From assembly GCF_038502225.1 (NCBI RefSeq), contig NC_091311.1, positions 33,917,296-33,981,295 of the forward strand: DNA of 64,000 bases. Direction: 5' to 3'. The notes under the pieces are model-generated. The model ran no database searches. It was not told where the DNA came from and saw only the letters and a program-made list of their open reading frames with translations. Every line of letters begins with the position of its first letter. Within the stretch, counting starts at the first letter, position 1. Source of the DNA: Cherax quadricarinatus. Lineage: Eukaryota > Arthropoda > Malacostraca > Decapoda > Parastacidae. The position numbers and the translations under genes were made by a program. This document shows positions 9,681-20,946 of this stretch, one piece after another.

Positions 9681-10802
9681 GTCATATCTGTTGAATTGTG
9701 ATAGATAAATAAGCCATAAAGTTGATATTAGTGTCATATTCACCAACAATAAACTCGCCGTCTCCCTCTTCCCCTCTGCCCGGTCCGCCATACACCAAGA
9801 AGTCTTTTCAATAAAGGTAAATGTGATGTTAAATGTTCATTTATACATTTTATTAGTGTTTTATATGCATTTGTCATTCTATTCTGCATGTAAATCTATA
9901 TTTAAGCTAGGAAAGTGGCTAGGGAAGTGACCCTTGATAATGACTTGTTACCTAGAGTCCTTATTGAGGGTGATTCCCCTTCCAAACAATAACCTCTCTT
10001 CCCTCTTCCCTCCTCCTCCTCTTCCATCCATCAACAAAAGCCTTCAATAAAGGTAAGTGTCATGTGTAATATTCATTCCTTTGCACATGTAAATCTATGT
10101 TTAAGGTAAAAAAATTTTTTTTTGCTGATACTTCTAGGTGTCTGGAACGGATTTATTTCCACTTACATTATTTTTAATGGGGAAAATGGTTTCGGTTTTG
10201 GCCAATTTCAGTTTTGGCCAATGGCTCTGGAACGGATTAAACACGAAAACCGAGGGTCCACTGTACTTACTAACAAATCCCTTTCTATACAAAGTTCAAT
10301 CACAAGCCCCCACCATTAACATTTACACCTGGTACCCCAAACTTACCTATGCCTTCTATAAAAGTTCCCCCCCCCCACTGTGCCATTCATGTCCCCCACC
10401 ATAACCATTCTTTCACTTGGTTCAAAACTTCCCGCACACTTGCTTAACATCTCCCAAAATCTCTCTCTCCTCTACACTCTTCCCCAGGTGCATAAAAACT
10501 TATTATAGCCCATTTTTTGCATCCAACCCTTATTTAAATCCACATAATCCTTGAATTTATGCAATGATATTCCCTCTTCTCATCCCATAACTGATCCTTC
10601 AACATTATTCCTACCCCATCTTTAGCTTTAACTCTCTTAGATACTCCCATTTATTTCTCCCCATAAAAACTCCCAAACCCTTTCAGCTTTGTTTTGCTTG
10701 GAGATAGAACATCCAACTTTTTTTCTTTGTAATACTGACAATCCTATCTTTCTTATCATCTGCACTACATCCATGCACATTCAAACAATCGAGCTTCATA
10801 AT

Positions 10803-11480
10803 TTTTTTTTTTTAACAAACTAGCCGCATCCCACAAAAGCAAGGTGACCCAAAACGAAAAACAGAAGTCTTTCTTTATACAATCAGTAATTTATACAGGA
10901 GAAGGGGGTTACTTGTCCCTTGCTCCCAGCATTATAGCAGCCTCTTACAAAATGCTTGGCTTACGGAGGAAGAATTCTTGTCCACTTCCCAATAGAGATA
11001 AGAGGAAATAAAGAAGAACTATCAAGAAAAATAGAGGAAAACCCAGTGGGTGTGTAAATATAGTATATGCATGTACATGCATGTGTAGTTGTAAGTAGTA
11101 GGTTGGTAGACAGCAACCACCCAGGGAGGTACTACTGTCCTGCCAAATGAGTGTAAAACGGAAACCTGTGATTGTTTTACATGATGGTAGGATTGCTGGT
11201 GTCTTTTTTTCTGTCTCATAAACATGCAAGATATCAGGTACATCTTGCTACCTCTACTTACACTTAGGTCACACTACACATACATGTACAAGCATATATA
11301 TACACACCCCTATGGGTTTTCTTCTATTTTCTTTCTAGTTCTTGTTCTTGTTTATTTCCTCTTATCTCCATGTGTAGTGTGACTTAAGTATGAAGAGCAA
11401 GACATGCCTATTATCCCATGCATTTAGGAGACAAAAAAGAACACCAGCAATCCTTCCATCATATAAAACAACCTACTACC
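10803..11480. repeat. RTE-tailed SINE-like repeat, composite of inverted copies
   Basis: 10803-11085 is a minus copy of the repeat seen complete at 58229-58622: poly-T, the RTE tail, then CTTACGGAGGAAGAATTC. The segment GTAGGTTGGTAGACAGCAACC follows and 11235-11370 is a plus copy part (CTTAGGTCACACTACACATAC). Another minus piece runs to 11480. No protein-coding gene is present. The inverted arrangement recurs at 58229-58905. Confidence 0.65.
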
Positions 11481-11493
11481 TAGGTTTCTTCTT

Positions 11494-11914
11494 GACTCAA
11501 GAAATCGTAATGACACGATTGCAAATAAACCATACCCCCGGCCAGGATTGAACCCGCGGTCATAGAGTCTCAAAACTCCAGCCCGTCGCGTTAGCCACTA
11601 GACTCTATGACCGCGGGTTCAATCCCGGCCGGGGGTATGGTTTATTTGCAATCGTGTCATTACGATTTCTTGAGTCATGTTGACGGCAGTGAAGGGACTT
11701 GAGCTAGAGTTCGTCACGGCCACGCTAGCTGGAGATTCGTCTGTAAAAACTTGCATTTGTGGTCACAGAGGTGCCTGTGCTAACTTTCCTATGGTGTAGA
11801 AATATACCTAGTTGGATGAATCTTATTGTGGCTAGCTGGTCTAGTGGCTAACGCGACGGGCTGGAGTTTTGAGACTCTATGACCACGGGTTCAATCCCGG
11901 CCGGGGGTATGGTT
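11494..11914. mobile_element. tRNA-related SINE insertion with inverted copies
   Basis: Flanked by the 13-bp direct repeat TAGGTTTCTTCTT (11481-11493, 11915-11927). It contains two plus tRNA-like units (around 11590-11635 and 11833-11910) and one minus unit (11540-11600). The B-box-like GGTTCAATCCC and the A-box-like TAGTGGCTAACGCG are present. Arms 11500-11571 and 11601-11672 are reverse complements around a 29-nt spacer. The rest (11673-11830) is SINE body without a frame. Confidence 0.7.
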
Positions 11915-11927
11915 TAGGTTTCTTCTT

Positions 11928-12123
11928 ATTATTAGAATTTATATAGAGAAGGGGTTACTGGCCCATTGCTCCAGGCATTTTAGTAGCCTCTTACGACACG
12001 ATTGGCTTATGGAGAAAAGATTCTTTTCCATCTCCCCATGGAGATGAAAGGAAATCGATAAGAACAAGTACAATTTAAATAATAAGAGAAAATTCAGGTT
12101 GTGTGTACACACATGTACATATA
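11928..12123 (-). repeat. RTE-tailed SINE-like repeat fragment
   Basis: Minus-strand copy of the repeat at 58229-58622 (landmarks GAGAAGGGGTTACTGGCCCATTG read on the plus strand in inverse order, then CCCATGGAGATGAAAGGAAA). It continues the unit interrupted by the tRNA-related insertion. Confidence 0.6.
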
Positions 12124-12199
12124 CAGTAGACCCCCAGTTATCAGTCGTAATCCGTTCCAGAAGGTTGGCCTAAATCCGAAATGGCCAAAAACTGAAGTA

Positions 12200-14507
12200 C
12201 AGTGGACCCCCGCATACCGTTGGCCTTACATAACGTTAAATCAGCATACCGATACATTTTATCGCTAAGATTTTGCCTCACATACCGCTAAAAAACCCGC
12301 TCAACGCTGTTCGTCCGAGACGCGTCTAATGTGCGGCCTTAGCCAGCCTCACATGTTCCGCCGGTGGCATTGTTTACCAGCCAGCCTCCGCGGTAACATC
12401 CAAGCATACAATCGGAACATTTCGTATTATTACAGTGTTTTTGGTGATTTTATCTGCAAAATAAGTGACCATGGGCCCCAAGAAAGCTTCTAGTGCCAAC
12501 CCTACAGGAATAAGGGTGAGAATTACTATAGAGATGAAGAAAGAGATCATTGATAAGTATGAAAGTGGAGTGCATGTCTCTGAGCTGGCCAGGTTGTATA
12601 ATAAACCCCAATCAACCATCACTACTATTGTGGGCAACAAAAAGGCAATCAAGGAAGCTGTTCTTGCCAAAGGCTCAACTGTGTTTTCGAAACAGAGATC
12701 GCAAGTGATGGAAGATGTTGAGAGACTCTTATTGGTGTGGATAAATGAAAAACAGATAGCAGGAGATAGCATCTCTCAAGTGATCATAAGTGAAAAGGCT
12801 AGGAAGTTGCATCAGGATTTAATTAAAAAAATGCCTGCAACTAGTGATGATGTGAGTGAATTTAAGGCCAGCAAAGGTTGGTTTGAGAGATTTAAGAAGC
12901 GTAGTGGCATACATAGTGTGATAACGCATGGTGAGGCTGCCAGTTCGGACCACAAAGCAGCTGAAAAATATGTGCAGGAATTCAAGGAGTACATAGACAG
13001 TGAAGGACTGAAACCTGAACAAGTGTTTAATTGTGATGAAACAGGCCTGTTTTGGAAGAAAATGCCAAGCAGGACCTACATTACTCAGGAGGAAAAGGCA
13101 CTCCCAGGACATAAGCCTATGAAAGACAGGCTTACTCTTCTCAAGTGTTCCAATGCTAGTGATGATTGCAAAGTGAAGCCTTTATTAGTGCATCACTCAG
13201 AAACTCCCAGAGCGTTCCGGCAAAAGAATATCCTCAAGGCTAATTTGTGTGTGCTGTGGAGGGCAAACAGTAAGGCATGGGTCACTAGGGACTTTTTCTA
13301 TGACTGGTTACACCATGCATTTGCCCCCAATGTGAAAGATTACCTAACTGAAAAGAAATTAGACCTTAAGTGCCTCCTGGTCATCCTACAGACGTGGCAG
13401 AGCGACTTTATGGGGACATGAGCTTCATTAAGGTGAAGTTTTTGCCTCCTAATACCACTCCTCTCCTGCAGCCCATGGACCAGCAGGTTACTGCAAACTT
13501 CAAAAAACTGTACACAAAAGCTCTGTTTGAAAGGTGCTTTGTAGTGACCTCAGAAACTCAACTGACTCTAAGAGAGTTTTGGAGAGAGCACATTAATATC
13601 CTCAATTGTGTAAACCTTATAGGTAAGGCTTGGGAGGGAGTGACTAAGAGGACCTTGAACTCTGCTTGGAAGAAACTGTGGCCAGAATGTGTAGACCAAA
13701 GGGATTTTGAAGGGTTTGAGGCTAACCCTAGGAATCCTATGCCAGTTGAGGAATCAATTGTGGCATTGGGGAAGTCCTTGGGGTTGGAGGTTAGTGGGGA
13801 TGATGTGGAAGAGTTGGTGGAGGAGGACAATGAAGAACTAACCACTGATGAGCTGCTAGATCAACTTCAACAGCAAGAGGCCAGACCTGAGGAAACTGGT
13901 TCGGAGGAGGGGAGAGAGAAATTGAAGAAGTTGCCTACTACAAAGATTAAGGAAATCTGTGCAATGTGGCTGAAAGTGCAAACCTTTATGAATGAAAATC
14001 ACCCTCACACAGCTATTGCAAGCCGTGCTGGTGACTATTACACTGACAATGTTGTGAAACACTTTAGGGAAGTCATAAACGAACGAGAGGTACAGGCCTC
14101 TATGGACAGATATGTTGTGCGACAGAAGTCCAGTGACTCTGAAGCTGGTCCTAGTGGCATTAAAAGAAGAAGGGAAGTAACCCCAGAAAAGGACTTGACA
14201 CCTCAAGTCTTAATGGAAGGGGATTCCCCTTCTAAACACTAAGACTCTCTCCTCCTCCCATCCCATCAATCATCACCAGATCTTCAATAAAGGTAAGTGT
14301 CATGTAATTGTGCATGCCTTTTTCAGTTTGTGTGTATTAAAATTAATATTTCATGTGGTAAAAATTTTTTTTTTCATACTTTGGGGTGTCTTGCACGGAT
14401 TAGTTTGATTTCCATTATTTATGGGGAAAATTCATTCGCATAACGATAATTTCGCATAACAATGAGCTCTCATGAACGGATTAATATCGTTATGCAGGGG
14501 TCCACTG
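12200..14507 (+). mobile_element. Tigger/pogo element T3, near full length
   Basis: 2308 bp, ends CAGTGGACCCCCGCATACCG and GCAGGGGTCCACTG, TA flanks at 12198-12199 and 14508-14509. Holds an almost complete transposase gene (12471-14242) and a TTCAATAAA signal 3' of it (about 14283). It is the most complete member of its family in this window and serves as reference for the deleted copies T1, T5, T6 and T7. Confidence 0.92.
12471..14242 (+). pseudogene. Tigger transposase with one deletion-type frameshift
   Basis: Starts MGPKKASSANP at 12471. An HTH_psq-like domain (SELARLYNKPQSTITTI) is followed by a CENP-B-type HTH (FKASKGWFERFKKRSGIHS) and the DDE domain with NCDETGLFWKK (first Asp, about 13035). 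The third Asp lies in LLQPMDQQVTANFK (about 13480). The C-terminus is acidic and ends GDSPSKH at 14242. The second catalytic Asp, expected in a DNAPGHP-type motif near 13385, is absent and the frame changes there. The likely cause is a deletion of about 19-20 nt between CCTGGTCAT repeats. The fragment at 31958-32040 on the minus strand keeps this motif (VMDNAPAYP). The family cuts and pastes DNA in the nucleus; this copy should be inactive. Confidence 0.9.
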
Positions 14508-15545
14508 TATACATGTAATATTTCCCATAAAAAATAATGTAAATCCAATTAGTCCATTCCAGGCAGCAGAAAAATATTAACAAAAAATACATTTTTTAAA
14601 AATACCTATAGTTTTACATACATAAAATGATGAGAAAGAAATATAAAGCAGTAAGAAAGAAATATAAAGCAGTAATTTTAATAACAAATGAACATTACAT
14701 ACCTTTATTGAAGACTCTTGTTGGCATATGGAAGAAGGCAAAGAGGGGAGAGGGAGGAGAGCTTACTGTTTGGAAGGGAAGTCGTCCTCCATAAGGACTT
14801 CAGGTAACAAGTCCCTCTCTGGGGTTACTTCCCTTCTTTGTTTTTTACTGGCACAGGGACCAGCTTGAGAGTCACTGCATCTGTCGCACAAAAAAATCTG
14901 TCCAGAGAAGCCTGTTTCTAGCAACTCTAAAATTTGCCTAAAATGGGACAAGACACTATCACTGAACATGATGCAGACACGGCTTACAACAGTTTTGTCC
15001 GGGTGATAATTCTCTGCAAAACTTTGCACTTCACTCCACTTTGCACAAATGTCCTTAATCACTTAAGAAGGCACATTCTCCCCACTCTCTTCCTCCTCTG
15101 AAGCAATATCCTCAGCTACAGTCTGATGCTGTTCCTGTTTATGGTGTTGCAGCTCTTCAGTGGTTAGCTCTTCCCTGTGGTCCTCCACCAACTTCCACAT
15201 CCTGGCCACTCATATCCAACCTCATGGACTTCCCCAAAGACACAATACATTCCACAATAGGCATAGGGTCATCAGGGTCAGCCTCAAACCCTTCAAAATC
15301 CTTGTTGAGGACACATTCTGGTCACAATTTTCTCCAAGCAGAGTTCAAAGCCCTGGAAGTCACTCCCTGCCAAGTCTTATCTATAAGGCTTATGCAATGG
15401 AGGATACTGAAGTGATTCCTCCAGAACTCTCTTAGGGTCAATTCAGTGTCCAAGGTCACTTCAAAGCACCTTTGAAACACTGCTTTGGTGTACATTGTTT
15501 TGAAGTTTGAAATGACCTGCTGGTCCATGGGCTGGATGAGAGGAG

Positions 15546-15885
15546 TGGTATTATATTCAGATTCAGATTCATTTATTTCTTTGCAAGTAGTACATTGAGA
15601 TCATATTTTTACAATGATGGGTTGCAGTGCAATGAGAGCCTCTATTATGCCTTGGCATTATGGGCTGACTTAATTCAATGGCTTACTGACTACTTATCAC
15701 TAAAGAAATTATCATAGTTGTACAGTAGTTCTATTAATAATAAGTGAATCTAATTTACGCATACAAAAGGATATATTCACGTATTCAAAAATGTTTTTTA
15801 TGAAACATGACTCAGTAGTAGTTTTCAGTAGTTTACAGTATGAGACTGCTACAATTTGGTGAAGGGTAATACTGGTTTTGGTGGG
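15546..15885 (-). repeat. Unidentified LINE-like 3' end
   Basis: Begins TTCAGATTCAGATTCATTTAT, which on the minus strand would be a (GAATCT)n tail as found at the 3' ends of some LINEs. The remaining 300 bases show no frame. It abuts the CR1 3' end at about 15886. Confidence 0.4.
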
Positions 15886-16691
15886 TAAGAACATAAGAAA
15901 GAAGGAACACTGCAACAGGCCTAATGACCTATGTGAAGCAGGTCCATGTCCCTCTTCTCCCCAGAATAGCCCAATGACCCACCTAGTTAGGTCCCTTCCA
16001 CTTCTATAACTGTACTGGGAAGTTTGTTCCACTCATCCACAACTCTATTACCAAACCAGTGCTTTCCTATATCCTTCCTGAATCTGAATTTTTCCAACTT
16101 GAAACCACTGCTGAGAGTCCCGTCTTGGCCAGAAATTTTCAGCACGCTGTTTACATCCCCTTTATTTATTCCCGTTTTCCTTTTATACACCTCAATCATA
16201 TCCCCCCTAATTCTATGCCTTTCCAGAGTGTGCAGATTCAAGGCCCTCAGTCTATCCTCATAGGGAAGATTTCTGATACATGGGATCAACTTTGTCATCC
16301 TCCTCTGTACATTTTCCAGTGCATTTATATCCATTCTGTAATACGGTGACCAGAACTGTGCAGCATAATCTAAATGAGGCCTAACAAAGGATATATAGAG
16401 CTGAAGAACAACCTGAGGACTTCTATTATTTATACTTCTAAATGCGAAACCAAGGATTCTGTTAGCTTTATTGCGAACAGTAATGCACTGTTATCTTGGT
16501 TTTAGATTACTGTTAACTAGAACTCCTAAATCCTTTTTGCAATCAGTAGTATTAAGATCTACATTATTTAGTTTATATGTGGCATGGTTATTTTCCTGTC
16601 CAACATTTAGAACTTTTCATTTGTCTATATTAACCCATAAACGGTCCAAACATATATATACGTTCACTTGCACAGTGCCCCAAATATTTTG

Positions 16692-16738
<47 letters not shown>

Positions 16739-17129
16739 ATTTTTTGACATGTTTTAGAATAAAAAAAAAATTAGGGTCAGTACTTACCAAGATATGAGGC
16801 CAAGAAGTTGGCACTGGATGCTCATGTGACAGCAATATAGAGTCCTGCCGCTTGCAGAAGTGTTGCCGAAATACCTTTTTCCTATTTTTCATATTATTTT
16901 ACGTAACTTTTATGTTCTGATAATTACAATTTATAGTAGTTCTTGTCATTTTATAACCAATCTTTGTTCTGACGCTAGTATTAGGTACTGAAATTGTACT
17001 CAGATTGTCAGAAACTGACAGGTGGACATTTACACCTGCTTTAGCCATTTACTATTGTCTTGTAATATATACAAAGTATTTATATGTCCCAGCAATGTTT
17101 TGGATATGTGGAAGTATATAATAATGAGG

Positions 17130-17640
17130 AGGAGGAAGAGGAGGAGGACGAGGGAGGGAGGGAGGGAGGGAGGGAGGGGGAGGGGAGGAGGGGAGGAGGA
17201 GGGGAGGAGGAGGGGAGGAGGAGGGGAGGAGGAGGGGGAGGAGGAGGAGGAGGGAGGGAGGGAGGGAGGGAGGAGGGAGGGAGAGAGAGGGAGGGAGGAG
17301 GGAGGGAGGGAGGGAAGGAGGGAGGGAGGGAAGGAAGGAGGGAGGGAGGGAGGGAGGTAGGGAGGGAAGGAGGGAGGGAAGGAAGGAAGGAAGGAGGGAG
17401 GGAGGGAGGGAGGGAGGGAGGGAGGGGGGAGGGCAGGAGGGAGGGAGGGGGGAGGGCAGGAGGGAGGGAGGGAGGGAGGGAGGGGGAGGGAGGGGGGGAG
17501 GGGGGAGGGAGGGAGGGAGGGAGGGAGGGAGGGAGGGAGGGAGGGAGGGAGGGAGGGAGGGAGGGAGGGGGAGGGAGGGAGGGAGGGGGGAGGGAGGGAG
17601 GAGGAGGGGAGGAGGAGGAGGAGGGGGAGAAGGATAAGGA
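17130..17640. repeat. (GGGA)n-type simple repeat
   Basis: About 500 bases of GGGAGG/GGAAGG/GGAGGA variants on the plus strand, purine only. Such tracts can form triplex or quadruplex structures; this is inferred from composition. Flanked by AATAATAATA (17649 onward). Confidence 0.97.
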
Positions 17641-17861
17641 GGAGGAGAATAATACATAATAATAATAATAGGTAATAAGTTCCCTTGAAGCATGAAAAAC
17701 AAATTCCACCCCTGACAGTGACATGACAAGATGAGATAACATCTGATAAGAGCTGACGTTTGACAAGCATACATGAGGGTGGGGGAGGGTGCAGCAGATA
17801 AGAAAAGATTAGAGGTGATATTTGATGAGCATTGCCCTCACTTTGTTTTGGCTGGTACACA

Positions 17862-18150
17862 AACATGTCTGTCTGTCAAGCTCCCTGTCTATCTGTCTAG
17901 CTCTCTGTCTCAGAGAGAGCCACAAGACTGCGTCATCACCTTTACTCACATCTTCAAGCAGAGTATAGCACTTTGTCTGGATTTTTTGGGTTATCCTAGG
18001 TAATTTACACAATGTATACTTGTATTTATGTGTACCTGTGAGACAGAGATAGACAGATAGAGACAGATTGAAAGAGATACAGAGACAAATAGACAAAGAT
18101 AGAGACAGACACAGACAGACAGAGGTAGACAGAGACAGAGATAGACAGAC
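17862..18150. repeat. CTGT and CAGA simple repeat tracts, inverted
   Basis: CTGTCTGTCTAGCTC-type repeats at 17862-17912 and the complementary GACAGATAGA-type repeats at 18038-18150 face each other. They could pair in a single strand. No gene. Confidence 0.85.
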
Positions 18151-20659
18151 CCTAAACTTGGGGTTAACATCACTTTCCTCTTAAAAGAGGAATGTTAATA
18201 TGACATTACATCAGTGAATCCTTGGTGTTTGCCGCAATGTTTGCTCTAGCTGGCACTCAATTTAACTGGCGCTCCCACAAGGTACTAAGTGGTCCCAGAT
18301 TTTTTAATACCGTGCACACTGAGTGTTAGGACCCATTCTATGCTGACAAGGCATCTCAGGCCAATATACGTTTTGGACCGTTTAAGGGTTAAACTGCATC
18401 TGCCACTTCTCCAACCATTGCATCAGACTTTTCAAATCATCCTGGAGTGCTCTCTGTCCTCATTAGAATGAATTGGACAGCCTATTTTGGTGTCATCAGC
18501 AAATTTGCTTATGTCACTATTTATTCCTTCATCTATGTCGTTTATGTAAATTGTGAACAACGGGCCCAAAACTGACCCCTGCAGAACACGGCTTGTGATA
18601 TGCCCCCATTCTGATTTCTCCCCATTTACGCGAACTCTCTGCTGCCTATTTGTTAGCCGTGCCTCTACCCAGGAAAAAATTTCTCCTCCTATTCCGTGTG
18701 TCTTAAGTTTCCTCAATAGCCTCTGATGTGGAACTCTATCGAAAGCCTTACTTAAGTCCATATACACAATATCATATTCATTACCATGAGCTACCTCCTC
18801 AAACACCTTAGTGAAAAAAGTTAGTAAATTCCTAAGACAGAAACGCCCCTTGGTAAAACCATGTTGAGATTCATTAATCAATTTATGCCCATCAAGATGC
18901 CTACGAATTGCTTCGGCAAGTATTGATTCCATAAATTTTCCCACTATGGAGGTAAGGTTTATTGGTCTATAGTTCGAAGCTAAGGACCTGTCACCTGCCT
19001 TGTAAATAGGTATAACATTTGCCATTTTCCACTAATCAGGTGCTATGCCAGTTTGTAGTGATATGTTGAAAAGATTAGCCAAAGGTATGCTAAGTTCCTC
19101 TTTACATTCCTTTAACACCCTTGCAAACAGTTCATCAGGGCCTGGGGATTTGTTAGGTTTTAATTTCTCTATTTGCCTGAGGACGATATCACTAGTTACC
19201 GCAATCATGCATAGTTTATTATCGTCCTGTTCTACGTAATCTATTATTTCTGGAATTTCGCTAGTATTTTCCTGGGTAAAAACTGAGAGGAAGTAGGTAT
19301 TGAAAATTTCACACATATCCTTATCACTGTCAGTGATTTGACCAGAGTTACTCTTAAGTGGGCCAATCTTGTCCCTAATCTTACTTTTTATACCTGAAAA
19401 AACCCTTTTGGGTTAGTCTTTGAATCCCTTGCGACCTTAACCTCATAATCCTTTTTGCTTTTCTTATTCCTTTTTTTTATTTCTCTCTTTAATTGAATAT
19501 ATTGATTTATTAACTCCCCATCCCCTCTTTTGATATGCCTGTATATGCCTCTCTTTTGACCAATGAGATGTTTTAATCTATTGTTCATACATTTGGGATC
19601 ATTTCTGTTAGATCTAATTTCCCAACTCGGAACAAAAGTTGTCTGGGCAGCTAGAGCTATGCTCTGAAAAACGTCATAATGGCAACCAAGATCACCTACC
19701 TTACCCATAGTCAGGTTATCCCAATTTAGCCCACCCAGGTAATTTTTCAGTCCCATGAAATCGGCTAAGCAAAAGTCTGCGACAGAGATTTGATTGCAGT
19801 TATCTGGGTAATTCCATGATATATTGAAACTAAGTGATTTGTGATCACTTTCCCCAAGCTCATCATTAACCTCAAGATTATTAATTAGTGATTCTTTGTT
19901 GGTAAAAACCAAGTCAAGCACATTGTTTCCTCTAGTTGGTTCTGTCACAAACTGTTCTAAAAAGCAATCCTGAACCACATCAAGGAAGTCACTAGACTCA
20001 AGATTTCCTGTCATATTGTTACAATCAATTTGTCTAAAGTTAAAATCTCCCATTAACACAACATTTTCATATCTAGATGCCTTATGAATTTCGTTCCATA
20101 ACGGCTTACTGCACTCCCTATCAAGGTTTGGGGGCCTATAAATCACACCTAAAATTAATTTGTCACAACCCTCGAGAAACTGTAGCCAAACAGATTCTGT
20201 GTTCGATGTTTCTAATCTTGTATCATGTCTAAAAAAACAATTTAAATTATCTCTGACATACATCGCCACTCCACCACCCTTCCTGTTGACCCTATCAGTG
20301 TGGAATAGTTTATAACCCTGTATGTTGCATTCAGAAGGCATTTCTCTATCTTTCAGGTTGAACCAGGTCTCTGTTATACCAATAATATCTACATTACCTG
20401 CACTTGCAAGTAATCTTAGCTCATCTATCTTATTTCTTAGACTCCTACTATTTGCATAGTAAACCTTAAGGGAGCTAGTCATTCGTTGCCCTCTACTATC
20501 TCTCTGTTTGTTGATCAATTGATTTGCCTTTACTAGCAACTTTATTTTGAATATTGTCTTTTAAACATATCCCTGAGGTATCCCAGTAATATCTGCTATT
20601 TTCAACCCTAATACTGCAGCCTGACTGTTTCCCACAAACACCCATACCTCTATAATCTA

Positions 20660-20905
20660 TCAGTTTAAAGTCCTAGACAAGTCATCAAATACCCCCTCAA
20701 TCGAATTGGCTAATGCAACCACTCCAGCCCCAGAGAGATGAACCCCATCCCTTGCATACATATCATGTTTGCCATAGAATATGTCCCAGTTATCAATGAC
20801 TGGGATTGCAAGTTCCTTGCAGTACCTGTCTAGCCAGCAATTTATACCAATTGCCCTAGACATCCATTCACTGCCCACTCCCTTTCTAGGCAAGATGCTA
20901 CATAT
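20660..20905 (-). pseudogene. CR1 ORF1, C-terminal part (SGNH esterase-type)
   Basis: Minus-strand frame with PRKGVGSEWMSRAIGINCWL, then DGVHLSGAGVVALANSIE (the Asp-His block V of SGNH hydrolases) and a stop after SRTLN. It is the C-terminal half of the frame whose N-terminal half lies at 30230-30858. LINE A separates them. Confidence 0.82.
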
Positions 20906-20946
20906 GACTGGGATCCCTGGAGGTTACCTGGAGGTTATTCCGGGGA

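Larger units (their letters stand above)
7704..10263 (+). mobile_element. Tigger/pogo element T2, degenerate
   Basis: Ends CAGTGGACCCTCCATTTTCG and CCGAGGGTCCACTG, flanked by TA at 7702-7703 and 10264-10265. The transposase start is recognisable at 7978 (MGPKKASSAS, then KKFVEKYESGG) but is cut at 8076 by a Penelope-type insertion. The middle of the element (8995-9225) is low-complexity GGTGGTAG-rich sequence without a frame. A truncated CR1 (9226-9680) is inserted further on, and 9690-10263 is 3' UTR-like. It cannot encode transposase. Confidence 0.82.
5443..10800 (-). mobile_element. RTE-clade LINE copy B, antisense, interrupted at least three times
   Basis: Minus-strand RTE sequence is found at 5443-5964 (RT N-terminal region), 7034-7320 and 7643-7703 (linker and endonuclease part) and 10266-10800 (endonuclease N-terminal region, including a GDMN motif of the apurinic-type endonuclease, minus strand near 10400). 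Several stops and frameshifts break it. The interruptions are MITE 2 (5969-7029), a short TIR element (about 7322-7642) and Tigger T2 (7704-10263). The 3' half of the RT is missing on the left. Confidence 0.78.
12124..15545 (-). mobile_element. Outer Tigger element, minus strand, split by T3
   Basis: The 3' end starts at 12124 (CAGTAGACCCCCAGTTATC). After T3 the element resumes at 14508 and shows the C-terminal half of a transposase on the minus strand: MDQQVISNFKTMYTKAVF (third catalytic Asp context) down from 15528, and the terminal tail ending PSKQ near 14766. Frameshifts separate the two pieces (around 15060-15320). The 5' half is missing: at 15545 another repeat begins. Confidence 0.75.
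16634..18389. mobile_element. TTAA-flanked piggyBac-type MITE with internal satellites
   Basis: TTAA flanks are at 16630-16633 and 18390-18393. Ends are CCCATAAACGGTCCAAA and TTTGGACCGTTTAAGGG, imperfect inverted repeats. Inside are a 47-base A run (about 16691-16737), a 500-bp GGGA-rich satellite (17130-17640) and CTGT/CAGA tracts (17860-18150). Long proline-rich or glycine-rich open frames across the satellite are artefacts. It has one subterminal CATATATATACG at 16651-16662. The host CR1 frame is restored across it. Confidence 0.8.
15987..20539 (-). pseudogene. CR1 ORF2: endonuclease and reverse transcriptase
   Basis: The minus-strand start at 20539 leads into an exonuclease-endonuclease-phosphatase domain with GITETWFN, GDFNFRQIDCN and SDHKSLSFN. 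A frameshift near 19390 leads to KPNKSPGPDEL, another near 19030 to NYRPINLTSIVGK, HGFTKG, YMDLSKAFDRVPH and the catalytic FADDTKIG (about 18500). The RT frame then runs into the TTAA element at 16634-18389 and resumes with FNIDKCKVLNVG. The C-terminus (LENVQRRMTKLI to STVIEVEG) ends near 15987. At least three frameshifts make it a pseudogene. Confidence 0.87.

Noticed and set aside
11833..11914. A functional tRNA gene
   Set aside because: A-box and B-box-like motifs are present, but the acceptor and anticodon stems do not pair well and the unit is repeated and inverted within a SINE insertion.
17030..17866. Long proline-rich and glycine-rich open frames (up to 278 codons)
   Set aside because: They are translations of the (GGGA)n satellite; all frames on both strands are open because of the repeat.
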